From the NCBI GenBank assembly GCA_035443825.1, contig DAOMNN010000010.1, positions 4,446 through 68,445 of the forward strand: a DNA stretch of 64,000 nucleotides, in the 5' to 3' direction. Below are positions 1 to 8,200 of this stretch, one piece after another. A program made the position numbers and the translations under genes. Under the pieces are notes generated by a model. It did no database searches. It was not told the DNA's origin and was given only the letters and a program-made list of their open reading frames with translations. Source of the DNA: DAOMNN01 sp035443825 (lineage in GTDB: Bacteria > Pseudomonadota > Gammaproteobacteria > Burkholderiales > Rhodocyclaceae). How positions within the stretch are numbered: position 1 is the first letter of the stretch; the number at the start of each line of letters is the position of its first letter.

Positions 1-33
1 ATTCGCATTTCAAGGATCTCCCCGGTTCCACGC

Positions 34-273
34 TCAGGACGGATTGCGCGGCGCATTTCGCCCCGCGAGGTCGGAACGATGGACAAAGAGCTTGAGCAGC
101 AGCTCTTGCTCCGCCATTTTGTCCAGGACAAATGCAGGTGATTGATGTGCGGGGACGAGTATCGAGCCATGCACTCCATGACTCGATACACCGCTCCACG
201 CAATTGCACCCAACAGCACCAGAACGGCACCTGCGGCCACCACGGACAGTTCTGCACACATCGTTGTCTTCAT
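34..273 (-). CDS. Small single-pass membrane protein of unknown function
   Basis: A 79-residue protein if translation begins at the ATG at 273. The frame also stays open upstream to a TTG at 291, but that start lies inside the operator palindrome at 278-292, so the ATG is preferred. Residues about 8-27 are a hydrophobic stretch (LSVVAAGAVLVLLGAIAW), followed by a soluble tail with a charged Lys/Arg-rich end. I recognise no family. It is divergent from the B12-binding MerR gene and has a good promoter (TTGACA, 17 bp, TATCTT) reading into it, flanked by two operator-like palindromes. A third copy lies inside its own coding region. Inference: it is a target of that regulator, possibly the first gene of an operon that continues beyond the left edge. 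That it is a real gene rests on the promoter and operator context only. Confidence 0.5.
   Translation of the reverse strand: MKTTMCAELSVVAAGAVLVLLGAIAWSGVSSHGVHGSILVPAHQSPAFVLDKMAEQELLLKLFVHRSDLAGRNAPRNPS
118..132. promoter_or_regulatory. Operator-like palindrome TTTGTCCAGGACAAA inside the small membrane gene
   Basis: A 15-bp palindrome whose sequence is the exact reverse complement of the copy at 278-292. It lies within the coding sequence of the small membrane protein, about 160 bp downstream of the promoter-proximal copies, a layout compatible with DNA looping or a roadblock. A lone half-site GGACAAA is visible at 81-87. Confidence 0.5.
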
Positions 274-277
274 TTGT

Positions 278-355
278 TTTGTCCTGGACAAACTTGATCG
301 ATGGCCCTAAGATAGATTCAAGCATCCGGATTGTCAACACTTTGTCCAAGACAAA
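278..355. promoter_or_regulatory. Divergent promoter region with two operator-like palindromes
   Basis: Two palindromes, TTTGTCCTGGACAAA (278-292) and TTTGTCCAAGACAAA (341-355), flank overlapping divergent promoters. Leftward: -35 TTGACA at 337-332 and -10 TATCTT at 314-309, with a 17-bp spacer. Rightward: -35 TGGACA at 285-290, lying inside the first palindrome, and -10 TAAGAT at 308-313, with a 17-bp spacer. The second palindrome ends two bases before the regulator ATG at 358, where a ribosome binding site would normally be. These are reads of the sequence. That the adjacent MerR/B12 protein binds here and represses both genes is inference from the CarH/LitR family, whose members repress divergent or own promoters in the dark. 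Confidence 0.6.
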
Positions 356-357
356 TA

Positions 358-1275
358 ATGCGTACAGACCAGAATTCACAGCCGACCTTCAATATCGCCG
401 CCGTGGAACGCGACACCGGGCTATCAAAAGACACCCTTCGTGTCTGGGAACGGCGCTACGGCTTCCCATGCCCCTCGCGCGACGCCAACGGCGATCGAAT
501 CTATCCCCCCGAACAGGTCGAGAAGCTGCGCCTGATTCGCCGCCTCCTCGATCAGGGTCGGCGCCCGTCGAAGATCGTCGGAGCTGACCTTGCCTCGTTG
601 CGCAGGGAGCTCGAAACTGTTCCGGATGAGCCGCTGTCGGTTACCGCTGTCGACGAGGCAGGCTTTCTCCGCATGTTGCGCCTGCACCACAGCGACGAAC
701 TGCGCTCGAGCCTGCAACAGATGCTCCTGAGGCAGGGACTGCAGCGCTTCGTGGCAGACACGATTGCCGCGCTGAACGTCGCGGTCGGGCAGGCTTGGCT
801 TCGGGGCGAACTGGACGTCCCGGAAGAGCACTTCTATTCGGAGCAGGTGCAGAACGTATTACGAAATGCCATCGGCTCGCAGCCCGGACCGGGCGGCACC
901 CCGCGCATCCTGCTCACGACTTTCCCCGAGGAACTGCACGCACTGGGGCTGCTGATGGTCGAGGCGATGCTGGTCCCCGAGGGTGCAGCATGCATCTCGC
1001 TGGGAACACAGACACCGCTTGCCGATATCCGCAGTGCGGCGCTGGCAGGCAGAATCGATGTGGTGGCGCTTTCATTCAGCAGTGCCTACCCGTTGCGTCA
1101 GGCACTGGAAGGACTGACCCGGCTGCGCCGGATGCTCGCGCCGGAAGTCGCGCTGTGGGCCGGAGGCGCCGCGATTCAGGGCAAGGCCGGACGCCTCGAG
1201 GGCATCCGCGTCGTTGCTTCGCTGGACGACGCGGTCGCGGCGCTGGGCGAGTGGCGGGCCGCACATCCGGCCTGA
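358..1275 (+). CDS. MerR-family regulator with cobalamin-binding photoreceptor-type domain (CarH/LitR-like)
   Basis: A 305-residue protein from the ATG at 358. A TTG at 331 would extend it but lies upstream of the second operator. Residues 11-75 form a MerR winged helix-turn-helix (TLRVWERRYG). Residues 100-170 match the B12-binding four-helix cap and keep the W-x9-EH motif (W147, E157, H158) that packs over adenosylcobalamin in CarH. Residues 183-300 form the Rossmann B12 domain with E192-x-H194-x2-G, whose His is the lower axial ligand, and a GG pair at 269-270. All residues I can check for AdoCbl binding are present, so light/B12-responsive repression is a fair inference. It is divergent from a small membrane gene and carries palindromes in its promoter, suggesting autoregulation. 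A non-photosensory B12-responsive role is also possible. Confidence 0.85.
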   Translation: MRTDQNSQPTFNIAAVERDTGLSKDTLRVWERRYGFPCPSRDANGDRIYPPEQVEKLRLIRRLLDQGRRPSKIVGADLASLRRELETVPDEPLSVTAVDEAGFLRMLRLHHSDELRSSLQQMLLRQGLQRFVADTIAALNVAVGQAWLRGELDVPEEHFYSEQVQNVLRNAIGSQPGPGGTPRILLTTFPEELHALGLLMVEAMLVPEGAACISLGTQTPLADIRSAALAGRIDVVALSFSSAYPLRQALEGLTRLRRMLAPEVALWAGGAAIQGKAGRLEGIRVVASLDDAVAALGEWRAAHPA

Positions 1276-1322
1276 CCGCAATCGCCACGATCCGGGTAAA
1301 CTGCGAAACTCATGGAAGCGCT

Positions 1323-1811
1323 ATGATCCCCGCCCGCCCGTCATTCGAAGCCAAGATCTGCCCACCCGAGCACCTCGTCGCACGTGCGGCGGCCTTGCCA
1401 CGCCCGCTGGTGTTCACGAACGGGTGCTTCGACATTCTGCATCGCGGTCACGTGACCTACCTGGCACAGGCGCGTGCGCTCGGTGCCGCAATGGTCGTGG
1501 CGCTCAATACCGATGCGTCAGTCAGGCGCCTGGGCAAGGGCGACGATCGCCCGATGAATCCGCTCGAAGACCGGCTGGCTGTGATGGCCGCCCTGGAATG
1601 CGTGGATCTCGTGACCTGGTTCGACGAGGACACGCCGCTCATCCGCATTCTCGAGGCGCGCCCTGAAGTTCTCGTCAAGGGCGGGGACTGGGCGGTCGAT
1701 CGCATCGTCGGCGCGTCCGAAGTGCAATCGTGGGGCGGAAGGGTATATTCGATCCCGTTCGCGCACGAACGCTCTACGACACGGCTGATCGAGCGCATCC
1801 GCGGCGCGTGA
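1323..1811 (+). CDS. rfaE2: D-glycero-beta-D-manno-heptose 1-phosphate adenylyltransferase (RfaE2-type)
   Basis: 162 residues from the ATG at 1323. It is a single cytidylyltransferase-like domain with the nucleotide-binding motif NGCFDILHRGH (residues 33-43; H40 and H43) and a C-terminal ERSTTRLIERI motif. It transfers AMP to heptose-1-phosphate to make ADP-heptose, the precursor of the LPS inner core. There is no sugar-kinase domain, so this is the stand-alone C-terminal activity of HldE; a separate HldA/RfaE1 kinase must lie elsewhere. gmhB, which acts one step earlier, is at 54882-55415. It follows the MerR gene by 47 bp on the same strand, but no functional link between them is evident. 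Confidence 0.9.
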   Translation: MIPARPSFEAKICPPEHLVARAAALPRPLVFTNGCFDILHRGHVTYLAQARALGAAMVVALNTDASVRRLGKGDDRPMNPLEDRLAVMAALECVDLVTWFDEDTPLIRILEARPEVLVKGGDWAVDRIVGASEVQSWGGRVYSIPFAHERSTTRLIERIRGA

Positions 1812-1840
1812 GGCACCGGCGCACACCGCGTTGCCCGGAG

Positions 1841-2110
1841 TCACTCGTTGTTGCGGCTGCGATCGAGGCCACCGCTATACCAGTTGCCCCCGAACGAGTC
1901 GTCCAGATCGGGATACTCTCGATCGTGCTCCATGAGCAGCCGCATGATCGTGGAAGCATTCTCCGGCGCGAAGCCGGTGCGCGAGCCACCGCGCGTTTCA
2001 TTCATCAGCTCGCTGATGAAATCCCGGCACGCGCGCGTTCCCCAGAGCTCGTCTATCCTGGTCAGATGGGGATGGTCCGCATACAGACGGGTGGTATCGG
2101 TGTTCGGCAT
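1841..2110 (-). CDS. Hypothetical protein, 89 residues
   Basis: A small acidic and polar protein with no signal peptide, membrane segment or family I recognise. Its N-terminal half holds HLTRIDELWGTRACRDFISE, which looks like an ordered helical region. The C-terminal third (DREYPDLDDSFGGNWYSGG) is rich in Asp, Gly and aromatic residues. It lies between two plus-strand genes, convergent with the heptose adenylyltransferase (29 bp) and divergent from recQ (177 bp). The two long open frames crossing it in other phases have no better start context. I judge it real from its isolated position and protein-like composition, and cannot assign a function. Confidence 0.55.
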   Translation of the reverse strand: MPNTDTTRLYADHPHLTRIDELWGTRACRDFISELMNETRGGSRTGFAPENASTIMRLLMEHDREYPDLDDSFGGNWYSGGLDRSRNNE

Positions 2111-2287
2111 GGCGCTTTCTCCACTGCAATTTCCCTGTGTTCAATATCGCCCCTTGCGCGACTTCGGTCAACGTACGACTCGACCTGGGCACATACCGGA
2201 CGATCTGGGGAGCACCACCGGGATCGCATCCCTTGAATGCGGATCGAGTCCGAACGTGACAGTGTCGATGGCTGTAGAATTGGCGCG

Positions 2288-4114
2288 ATGATCGCAACGG
2301 ATACGCCTTCTTCCGCGCTGCACATCCTCGAGCACATCTTCGGCTATACGGCCTTCCGGGGCGAGCAGGCACACGTCGTAGACCACGTCGCGGCTGGCGG
2401 CGATGCACTGGTGCTGATGCCGACGGGCGGCGGGAAGTCGCTCTGCTACCAGATCCCCGCACTGATGCGCGAGGGAACCGCCATCGTCGTTTCTCCGCTG
2501 ATCGCGCTGATGCACGATCAGGTCAGCGCCCTGACCGAGGCCGGCGTTGCGGCGGCCTTTCTGAACTCGAGCCTCGACATGGACGCAGCGCGTGCGGTCG
2601 AGCGCGATCTGGTCGAGGGCCGTCTCGACCTCCTCTATGTCGCGCCTGAGCGGCTGCTCACGCCGCGCTTCCTCGATCAGCTCGACCACCTGCGCGACAC
2701 CCGTCGCCTTGCCCTGTTCGCAATCGACGAAGCGCATTGCGTGTCGCAATGGGGGCACGACTTTCGCCCCGAGTACCTGCAGCTCTCGATCCTCCCGGAG
2801 CGCTACCCTGCAATTCCCCGTATCGCGCTGACCGCGACCGCCGACCGCCAGACGCAGGAAGAGATCGTCGCACGCCTGCGCCTCGAATCGGCGCATCGCT
2901 TTGTCGCCAGCTTCGACCGGCCCAACATCCGCTACACGATCGTCGACAAGGACGATCCTCGCCGCCAGTTGTTCGCCTTCATCCGCGAGGAATTTCCGAA
3001 GGACGCCGGGATCGTGTACTGCCTGTCGCGGCGAAAGGTGGAGGAAACCGCCGCATGGCTCGAGGAGCAGGGGATTACCGCCCTGCCCTATCACGCTGGC
3101 TTGCCTCCACACGAGCGCGCTGCGAACCAGGTCCGGTTCCTGCGCGAGGACGGCATCGTGATGGTCGCCACCATCGCTTTCGGCATGGGCATCGACAAGC
3201 CCGACGTCCGCTTCGTCGCGCATCTGGATCTTCCGCGCTCGATCGAAGCCTATTACCAGGAAACCGGACGTGCCGGGCGCGACGGACTTCCGGCGCAGGC
3301 GTGGATGGCGTGGGGGTCGCAGGATGTGGTGCAGCAGCGGCGCATGATTGACGAATCCGATGCCAGCGAGGAGTTCAAGCGCCTTGCACGCAATCGGCTC
3401 GAAGTGCTCGTCGGCCTGGTCGAGGCCACGGACTGCCGGCGCCGGCACTTGCTGGGATATTTCGGCGAGAACATCGAACCTTGCGGCAACTGTGACAATT
3501 GCCTGAACCCGCCGCAGACCTGGGACGCCACCGAAGCCGCACGCAAGGCCCTTTCGTGCGTTTTCCGCACCGGCCAGCGTTACGGTGCCGGCCACCTCAT
3601 CGCCGTCCTGCGCGGAGAAACCACCGAAAAGGTCGTCGAGCGCGGCCACGAGCAGCTCAGCACCTTCGGCATCGGCGCCGACCTTGACGAGAAACGCTGG
3701 CGAACGGTGTTCCGCCAGCTCGTGGCACGCGAGCTGGTTGCGGTCGACCATGATCGCTACAACGCGCTGACCCTTACCGACCACGCCCGCCCGCTGTTGC
3801 GCGGCGAGGCAGAACTCCATCTTCGCCTGCCGACCGAACGCCGCCGCAGCCGAGCCGCGCGCCGGGCAAGCACTCGCCTGGACATCCCCGGCGGCCTGCC
3901 GACCACGCTGTTCGACCGCCTGCGTGCATGGCGTGCCGAAACCGCGAAGGAACGCAACGTGCCTGCCTACGTCATCTTCCACGACGCGACGCTACGCGAG
4001 ATTGCGATCGCCCGACCCGCAACGCTCACGGACCTGGCCGGCATCTCCGGCATCGGTGACCGCAAGCTCGAGGCTTACGGTGGCGCCATACTGGACGTGC
4101 TCGGCGCAAGCTGA
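2288..4114 (+). CDS. recQ: ATP-dependent DNA helicase RecQ
   Basis: 608 residues from the ATG at 2288, the usual RecQ size. The order is helicase domain 1 with Walker A TGGGKS (46-51) and DEAH box (147-150, in IDEAHCVSQWGHDF, which includes the aromatic-rich loop), helicase domain 2 with YYQETGRAGRDG, a zinc-binding region with CRRRHLLGYFGE followed by CGNCDNC, a winged helix, and an HRDC domain at about 530-608. It unwinds 3'-tailed duplexes in recombinational repair and fork restart. An upstream in-frame start at 2237 would add 17 residues not seen in the family. The gene is convergent with the FKBP gene, with only 7 bp between stops. Confidence 0.95.
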   Translation: MIATDTPSSALHILEHIFGYTAFRGEQAHVVDHVAAGGDALVLMPTGGGKSLCYQIPALMREGTAIVVSPLIALMHDQVSALTEAGVAAAFLNSSLDMDAARAVERDLVEGRLDLLYVAPERLLTPRFLDQLDHLRDTRRLALFAIDEAHCVSQWGHDFRPEYLQLSILPERYPAIPRIALTATADRQTQEEIVARLRLESAHRFVASFDRPNIRYTIVDKDDPRRQLFAFIREEFPKDAGIVYCLSRRKVEETAAWLEEQGITALPYHAGLPPHERAANQVRFLREDGIVMVATIAFGMGIDKPDVRFVAHLDLPRSIEAYYQETGRAGRDGLPAQAWMAWGSQDVVQQRRMIDESDASEEFKRLARNRLEVLVGLVEATDCRRRHLLGYFGENIEPCGNCDNCLNPPQTWDATEAARKALSCVFRTGQRYGAGHLIAVLRGETTEKVVERGHEQLSTFGIGADLDEKRWRTVFRQLVARELVAVDHDRYNALTLTDHARPLLRGEAELHLRLPTERRRSRAARRASTRLDIPGGLPTTLFDRLRAWRAETAKERNVPAYVIFHDATLREIAIARPATLTDLAGISGIGDRKLEAYGGAILDVLGAS

Positions 4115-4121
4115 TGGGCGC

Positions 4122-4466
4122 TCAAAGTACCTTGAGCAGTTCCACCTCGAATACCAGGGTTGCGTTCGGCGGGATCACACCCCCGGCGCCGCGCGTGCCG
4201 TATCCCATTTCCGGCGGGATGGTGAGCTTGCGCCGACCGCCTTCCTGCATGCCCTGCACGCCCTCATCCCAGCCACGGATCACGTGGCCCGCACCAAGCG
4301 GAAACTGGAACGGCTCATTGCGATCCTTGCTCGAATCGAACTTGCGGCCGTCGGTAAGCCATCCGGTGTAATGCACCGATACGGTCTGGCCCTTTGCCGC
4401 AACGGCGCCGCTGCCGGCCTCCAGATCTTCGATCATGAGACCACCGGGAAGGGGATGCTGGGTCAT
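4122..4466 (-). CDS. FKBP-type peptidyl-prolyl cis-trans isomerase
   Basis: 114 residues, a single FKBP domain without signal peptide or C-terminal extension, so cytoplasmic. The motifs are VSVHYTGWL, KFDSS, GAGHVIRGWDEGVQGM and LTIPPEMGYG, which cover the usual aromatic active-site pocket. The start at 4466 is chosen because GGAG lies at the right distance upstream and the FKBP fold begins soon after; the open frame reaches 4553 but the extra part is basic and unlike the family. It accelerates proline isomerisation in folding proteins. It lies 83 bp downstream of msrA on the same strand, so the two may be co-transcribed as protein-maintenance genes. Confidence 0.92.
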   Translation of the reverse strand: MTQHPLPGGLMIEDLEAGSGAVAAKGQTVSVHYTGWLTDGRKFDSSKDRNEPFQFPLGAGHVIRGWDEGVQGMQEGGRRKLTIPPEMGYGTRGAGGVIPPNATLVFEVELLKVL

Positions 4467-4549
4467 GCGTATTTCTCCAGGCTGCGCCGGTACGGGCTCC
4501 GGCATTTCAGTTGATCGCCCCCGGCTGAACCGCTTGGGGGGGACGTTTC

Positions 4550-5116
4550 TCACTTGCGGCTTTTCTTGCGCCGATTCGCGAACTTCTCGCGGAACTTGCC
4601 AATCTTCGGTGCAACGACGTACTGGCAGTAGGGCTGATCGGTGTTCTTCGCGAAATAGTCGTGATGGTACTCCTCCGCGGGCCAGAACTTCGATGCCCGC
4701 TCCACCTTTGTGACGATTGCGGAGGGGAATACCCGTTGTTCCCCCATCTCCTCGATCAGGGCCAGCGCACCGTGCAACTGCTCTTCGGTCGTCGGAAAGA
4801 TCGCCGAGCGATACTGCGTGCCGACGTCGTTCCCCTGGCGATTCAAGGTCGTCGGATCGTGAATGACGAAGAAGATCTCAAGCAGATCGCGGAACCTGAT
4901 TACCGCAGGGTCGAACTCGATACGCACCGCTTCCGCATGTCCGGTACCGCCATTGCAGACTTCCCGGTACGTGGGAGTTTCCGTTTTTCCGCCGATATAT
5001 CCGGGTACTACCGAAACAACGCCGTCGACGTCCTTGAAGACCGCCTCGAGACACCAGAAACAGCCGCCTCCCAGAATTGCGACCTCGTACTGCACATCAT
5101 TTCCAACCATCGACAT
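4550..5116 (-). CDS. msrA: Peptide methionine-S-sulfoxide reductase MsrA
   Basis: 188 residues with the MsrA active-site motif GCFWC at 18-22 (catalytic C19), the conserved GYIGG and GHAEAVRIEFDP segments, and a likely resolving cysteine in the C-terminal DQPYCQYVV. It reduces the S-epimer of methionine sulfoxide in proteins using thioredoxin. No signal peptide is visible, so it acts in the cytoplasm. The basic tail (RRKKSRK) is slightly longer than usual. Its stop is followed by the FKBP gene on the same strand. Confidence 0.94.
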   Translation of the reverse strand: MSMVGNDVQYEVAILGGGCFWCLEAVFKDVDGVVSVVPGYIGGKTETPTYREVCNGGTGHAEAVRIEFDPAVIRFRDLLEIFFVIHDPTTLNRQGNDVGTQYRSAIFPTTEEQLHGALALIEEMGEQRVFPSAIVTKVERASKFWPAEEYHHDYFAKNTDQPYCQYVVAPKIGKFREKFANRRKKSRK

Positions 5117-5228
5117 TCCTCACTCCTCCTGACCGATTCACCGAGGGGCGCTTCACTCCCACGGCGAAAGCCGGGACGAGCAGCGACCCTCACTCGTATC
5201 GACAGCGCACCGGTCCGACCATTCCCTG

Positions 5229-8200
5229 TCAGCGAAACGAAACCGTGTAATAAATATCGGCCGAGTTGTCGCTTCCGCCCCGGGCCACGATGGAAACCCT
5301 GCGACTCAACTGGTAGCTGAGCTTGACCAGATTCTCGGCGCCACCCAGACTCTGTTCGAACGAAAGAAAGAGATCCGTCGACAGCCGCTTGCCCAGCATC
5401 AATACCTGTCCGCTGACGGTGCCCTCGTCGTAGACGGTCGTCCCGCTTCCCACCACGCGACTGGTCGGCGTTCGACTGACACTGCCGAGTTCGCCCTGGC
5501 CGATCGCAAACTGGTCGAATCCGAGACTGCGTGAGAGTTGATCGGTCATCCCTCCCTCACTTCCGCCCAGCAGCGCCTGCGCCGCTGGCAGAAGCAAACC
5601 GAGATCGGCCCCGGCGCCAGCGGTCGGCGCGCGTCCGAGCGCGATCCAGGAAAGCTTCTCCGGATCCGGAACATTCGGCTCCGATACCAGCCGGATCAAT
5701 GGCCGCCGCACACTTCCGAGGACGGAAATGCCGGCCTCGACGGGCAACCCCTTGCGCAGCGCAACCACGTTCAGACCGGGATTGTCGAGTGCCCCCTGGA
5801 AATTGATCAGTCCGCGCTCGAGCGTGAGGTTCTGTCCGTAGCCGCGAAAGATGCCGCCCGCGGTGGCTATCGTCCCCACCGCCGACAGCGGCTCGCCGTC
5901 ACGCAGACGGATGCGCAGTTCGCCGGTGAGGCGAGTGTCGAGTCCCAGCCCGGATAGATAGAGTTGATCTCCCAGCGATACCAGGACGTCCGCCGAGACT
6001 TTCAGCCCCCCCTCCCTCGGTGGCTCCTCGCGCCCGAGGATGACGACATCGCCGGACAGCGTCGGCGGCGGGGCGTCGGCCAGTTCCACGTATCCCGCAT
6101 CGGCCCGAAACTTCGCGCTCAGATCGAGACTGGTCCAGGTGCTGTTTGCCGTGCCTTCGCCCGACATGATCAGCCAGCGGTCGGTGCGTTGCAGTATCGG
6201 CAGGCGATCGGCCGTGAAGCTGAATGCCCCCAGCCCCGAATCGAGCGCGATATCGCCCGATGCACTCAGTCGCCCCGGCGTCACGGTCAATGCATCCACG
6301 GGTACGCGTGGATCGCGCGGGCGGACACGGTTGGGCGACACGAACTCGAGGCTTGTCAGTCGCAGTCGGTCGCGGTCGAACTCGGCCAGCAGCTCGCCCC
6401 CCGACAGTTGCAGGCCATGGTCCACCATCAGGATCGAGATCTCCCGACCCGTGATGCGCCCGACCGCGAGCGGATCGGCAGGGGTACCCGAAAAGGAGAA
6501 ATCCGCCGACAGACTTCCGCCGAGAACGAGTTCCTCCTGCACCAAGCGCGCAAGCCAGGCGATCGATGCCATCTCCATGCGCGCGGAGCCAAGCATCGCG
6601 GCATCAGGAGCGAGGCCCCACGCACCCCCATCGGAGCGTTCGACGAGTGCGGTCAGCGAGCCGGTCACGACACCCATTTCCGTACCGCGCGCATTCACCG
6701 CAAGGGCAAGGCGGTTGGCGACCAGGTTCAGCTGTGCCTCCAACTGCTCCAGGCCCACGCGCGCCGTGAGTTCCCCCGGAATGCGGATATCTCCGGATTC
6801 ACGGAACAGCCGGATTTCACCGTTGGCGGTCTCGCCCAGACTCACGTCCCACGTCGCTCCGAGCGTCAGCACACCCGGGCCGCGCCGCGGACGCCGCAAC
6901 TCGCCCTCACCGCGTTCGGCCAGATCCACTTCGAGCCCGGTCAACCCGCCACGAACCCGAATCAGGTCCGGCGACCACATCGCCTCATCCAGCTGGATGC
7001 GCCCATTCTCGCCAGCGTCCAACCGGGCCGACGCAAGCGACACGCGCTCGCGGGAAACGGTCAGTTCGGCCGGTTCGGAAAGCCGAAGTGGAAGGCGGCC
7101 CGTCGAGCGCAGATCGTCCACCGTTCCGCGCCAGCGCGCGCCATCGAAGGCCTGCGCACCCGGGGCGGTGGATCCCTCGAGCAGCGCCCCGGAGAGTCGG
7201 GCTTCGAGGGTGTCGGCATCAGGGGTCAGCAAGGCGATGTCGATCTCGTGCGCGTCACGCCTGCCGCTCACGGCAAGAGACAGATTGTCCAGCCATGCCG
7301 CTTCCCCGACCTTGCCAATCCCGCTCATCCCGAGTGCGAAACTGATCGGGCCGTCCAGCCCCGCGTCGAGTCGGCCCGTCGCATTGAGGCCGTCAACCCG
7401 CACGTTATCGGGAAGGACCAGTGCCTCCGCAAACAGTCGAATCTCCCCGGCCGGTTCGGTGCGACTACCCGAGACCGTCCCGTCGGCCCGGGCCCGGCCC
7501 GCAAGCTCATAGCCAAGTGCGCCCAGATTGCCCGCATCGATCTCGAATGCGACGGCATCGCCCGGTCGCCCCCAGGTACCGCGCGCGGATACGAGGTTGC
7601 CGGCAACATCGATCAGGACGTCGCCATCGACGAGATGCTCACCGTCGAGTTCGATCCGACCCTTGCCGCCCAGCGGGCGACCTTCCACCGTACTGGGGTG
7701 GAACTCCCACGAGAGGCGCAGCGACGGTGTATCGGCGAGCGTCCCGTCCGCCGCAAAATCGAGATTGAGATCGGCTTGTGGCGCATCCGCATGGAGCGCC
7801 GCCGGATTGAACGACGCCACTGCACCCGTCACATCGAACACCGGGCTGCCGTCCTCGCCGCCAGCGAAACGAAGTTCGCCCTGAGCCTCGACTCGCGCCG
7901 CGTCGATCGCAAGATCCACGCTCGCGGACTGCTGCGTCTCGTCGCCATCGGCGTCGATGCGCCCGGAGACTGTCGCCTCCGGCAGGCGGGAATCGATCCG
8001 GTCGACGCGTATTCCCGCCAGTTGAAGCATCGCAGACGCGCGCCCCATGGAGTCGCCACTCGCATCGGGTCGCCACCCGATCGCACCGGTGATCCGCCCC
8101 TCATCCGGAAGGACGATCGTCAAGGCATTGACGTCGGTTGCCGTCGCACTCCAGCGCACTCGAGCATCCACGCTCGAGAACGGGATGCCGCCGTTGTCGA

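Noticed and set aside
331..357. A sigma-70 promoter TTGTCA-17-AATAAT with the palindrome in its spacer, as in classical MerR promoters
   Set aside because: It would start transcription downstream of the regulator ATG, leaving the helix-turn-helix without a start codon.
2168..3982. A 604-codon minus-strand frame opposite recQ
   Set aside because: It is a shadow of recQ, with no start signal and no recognisable domains.
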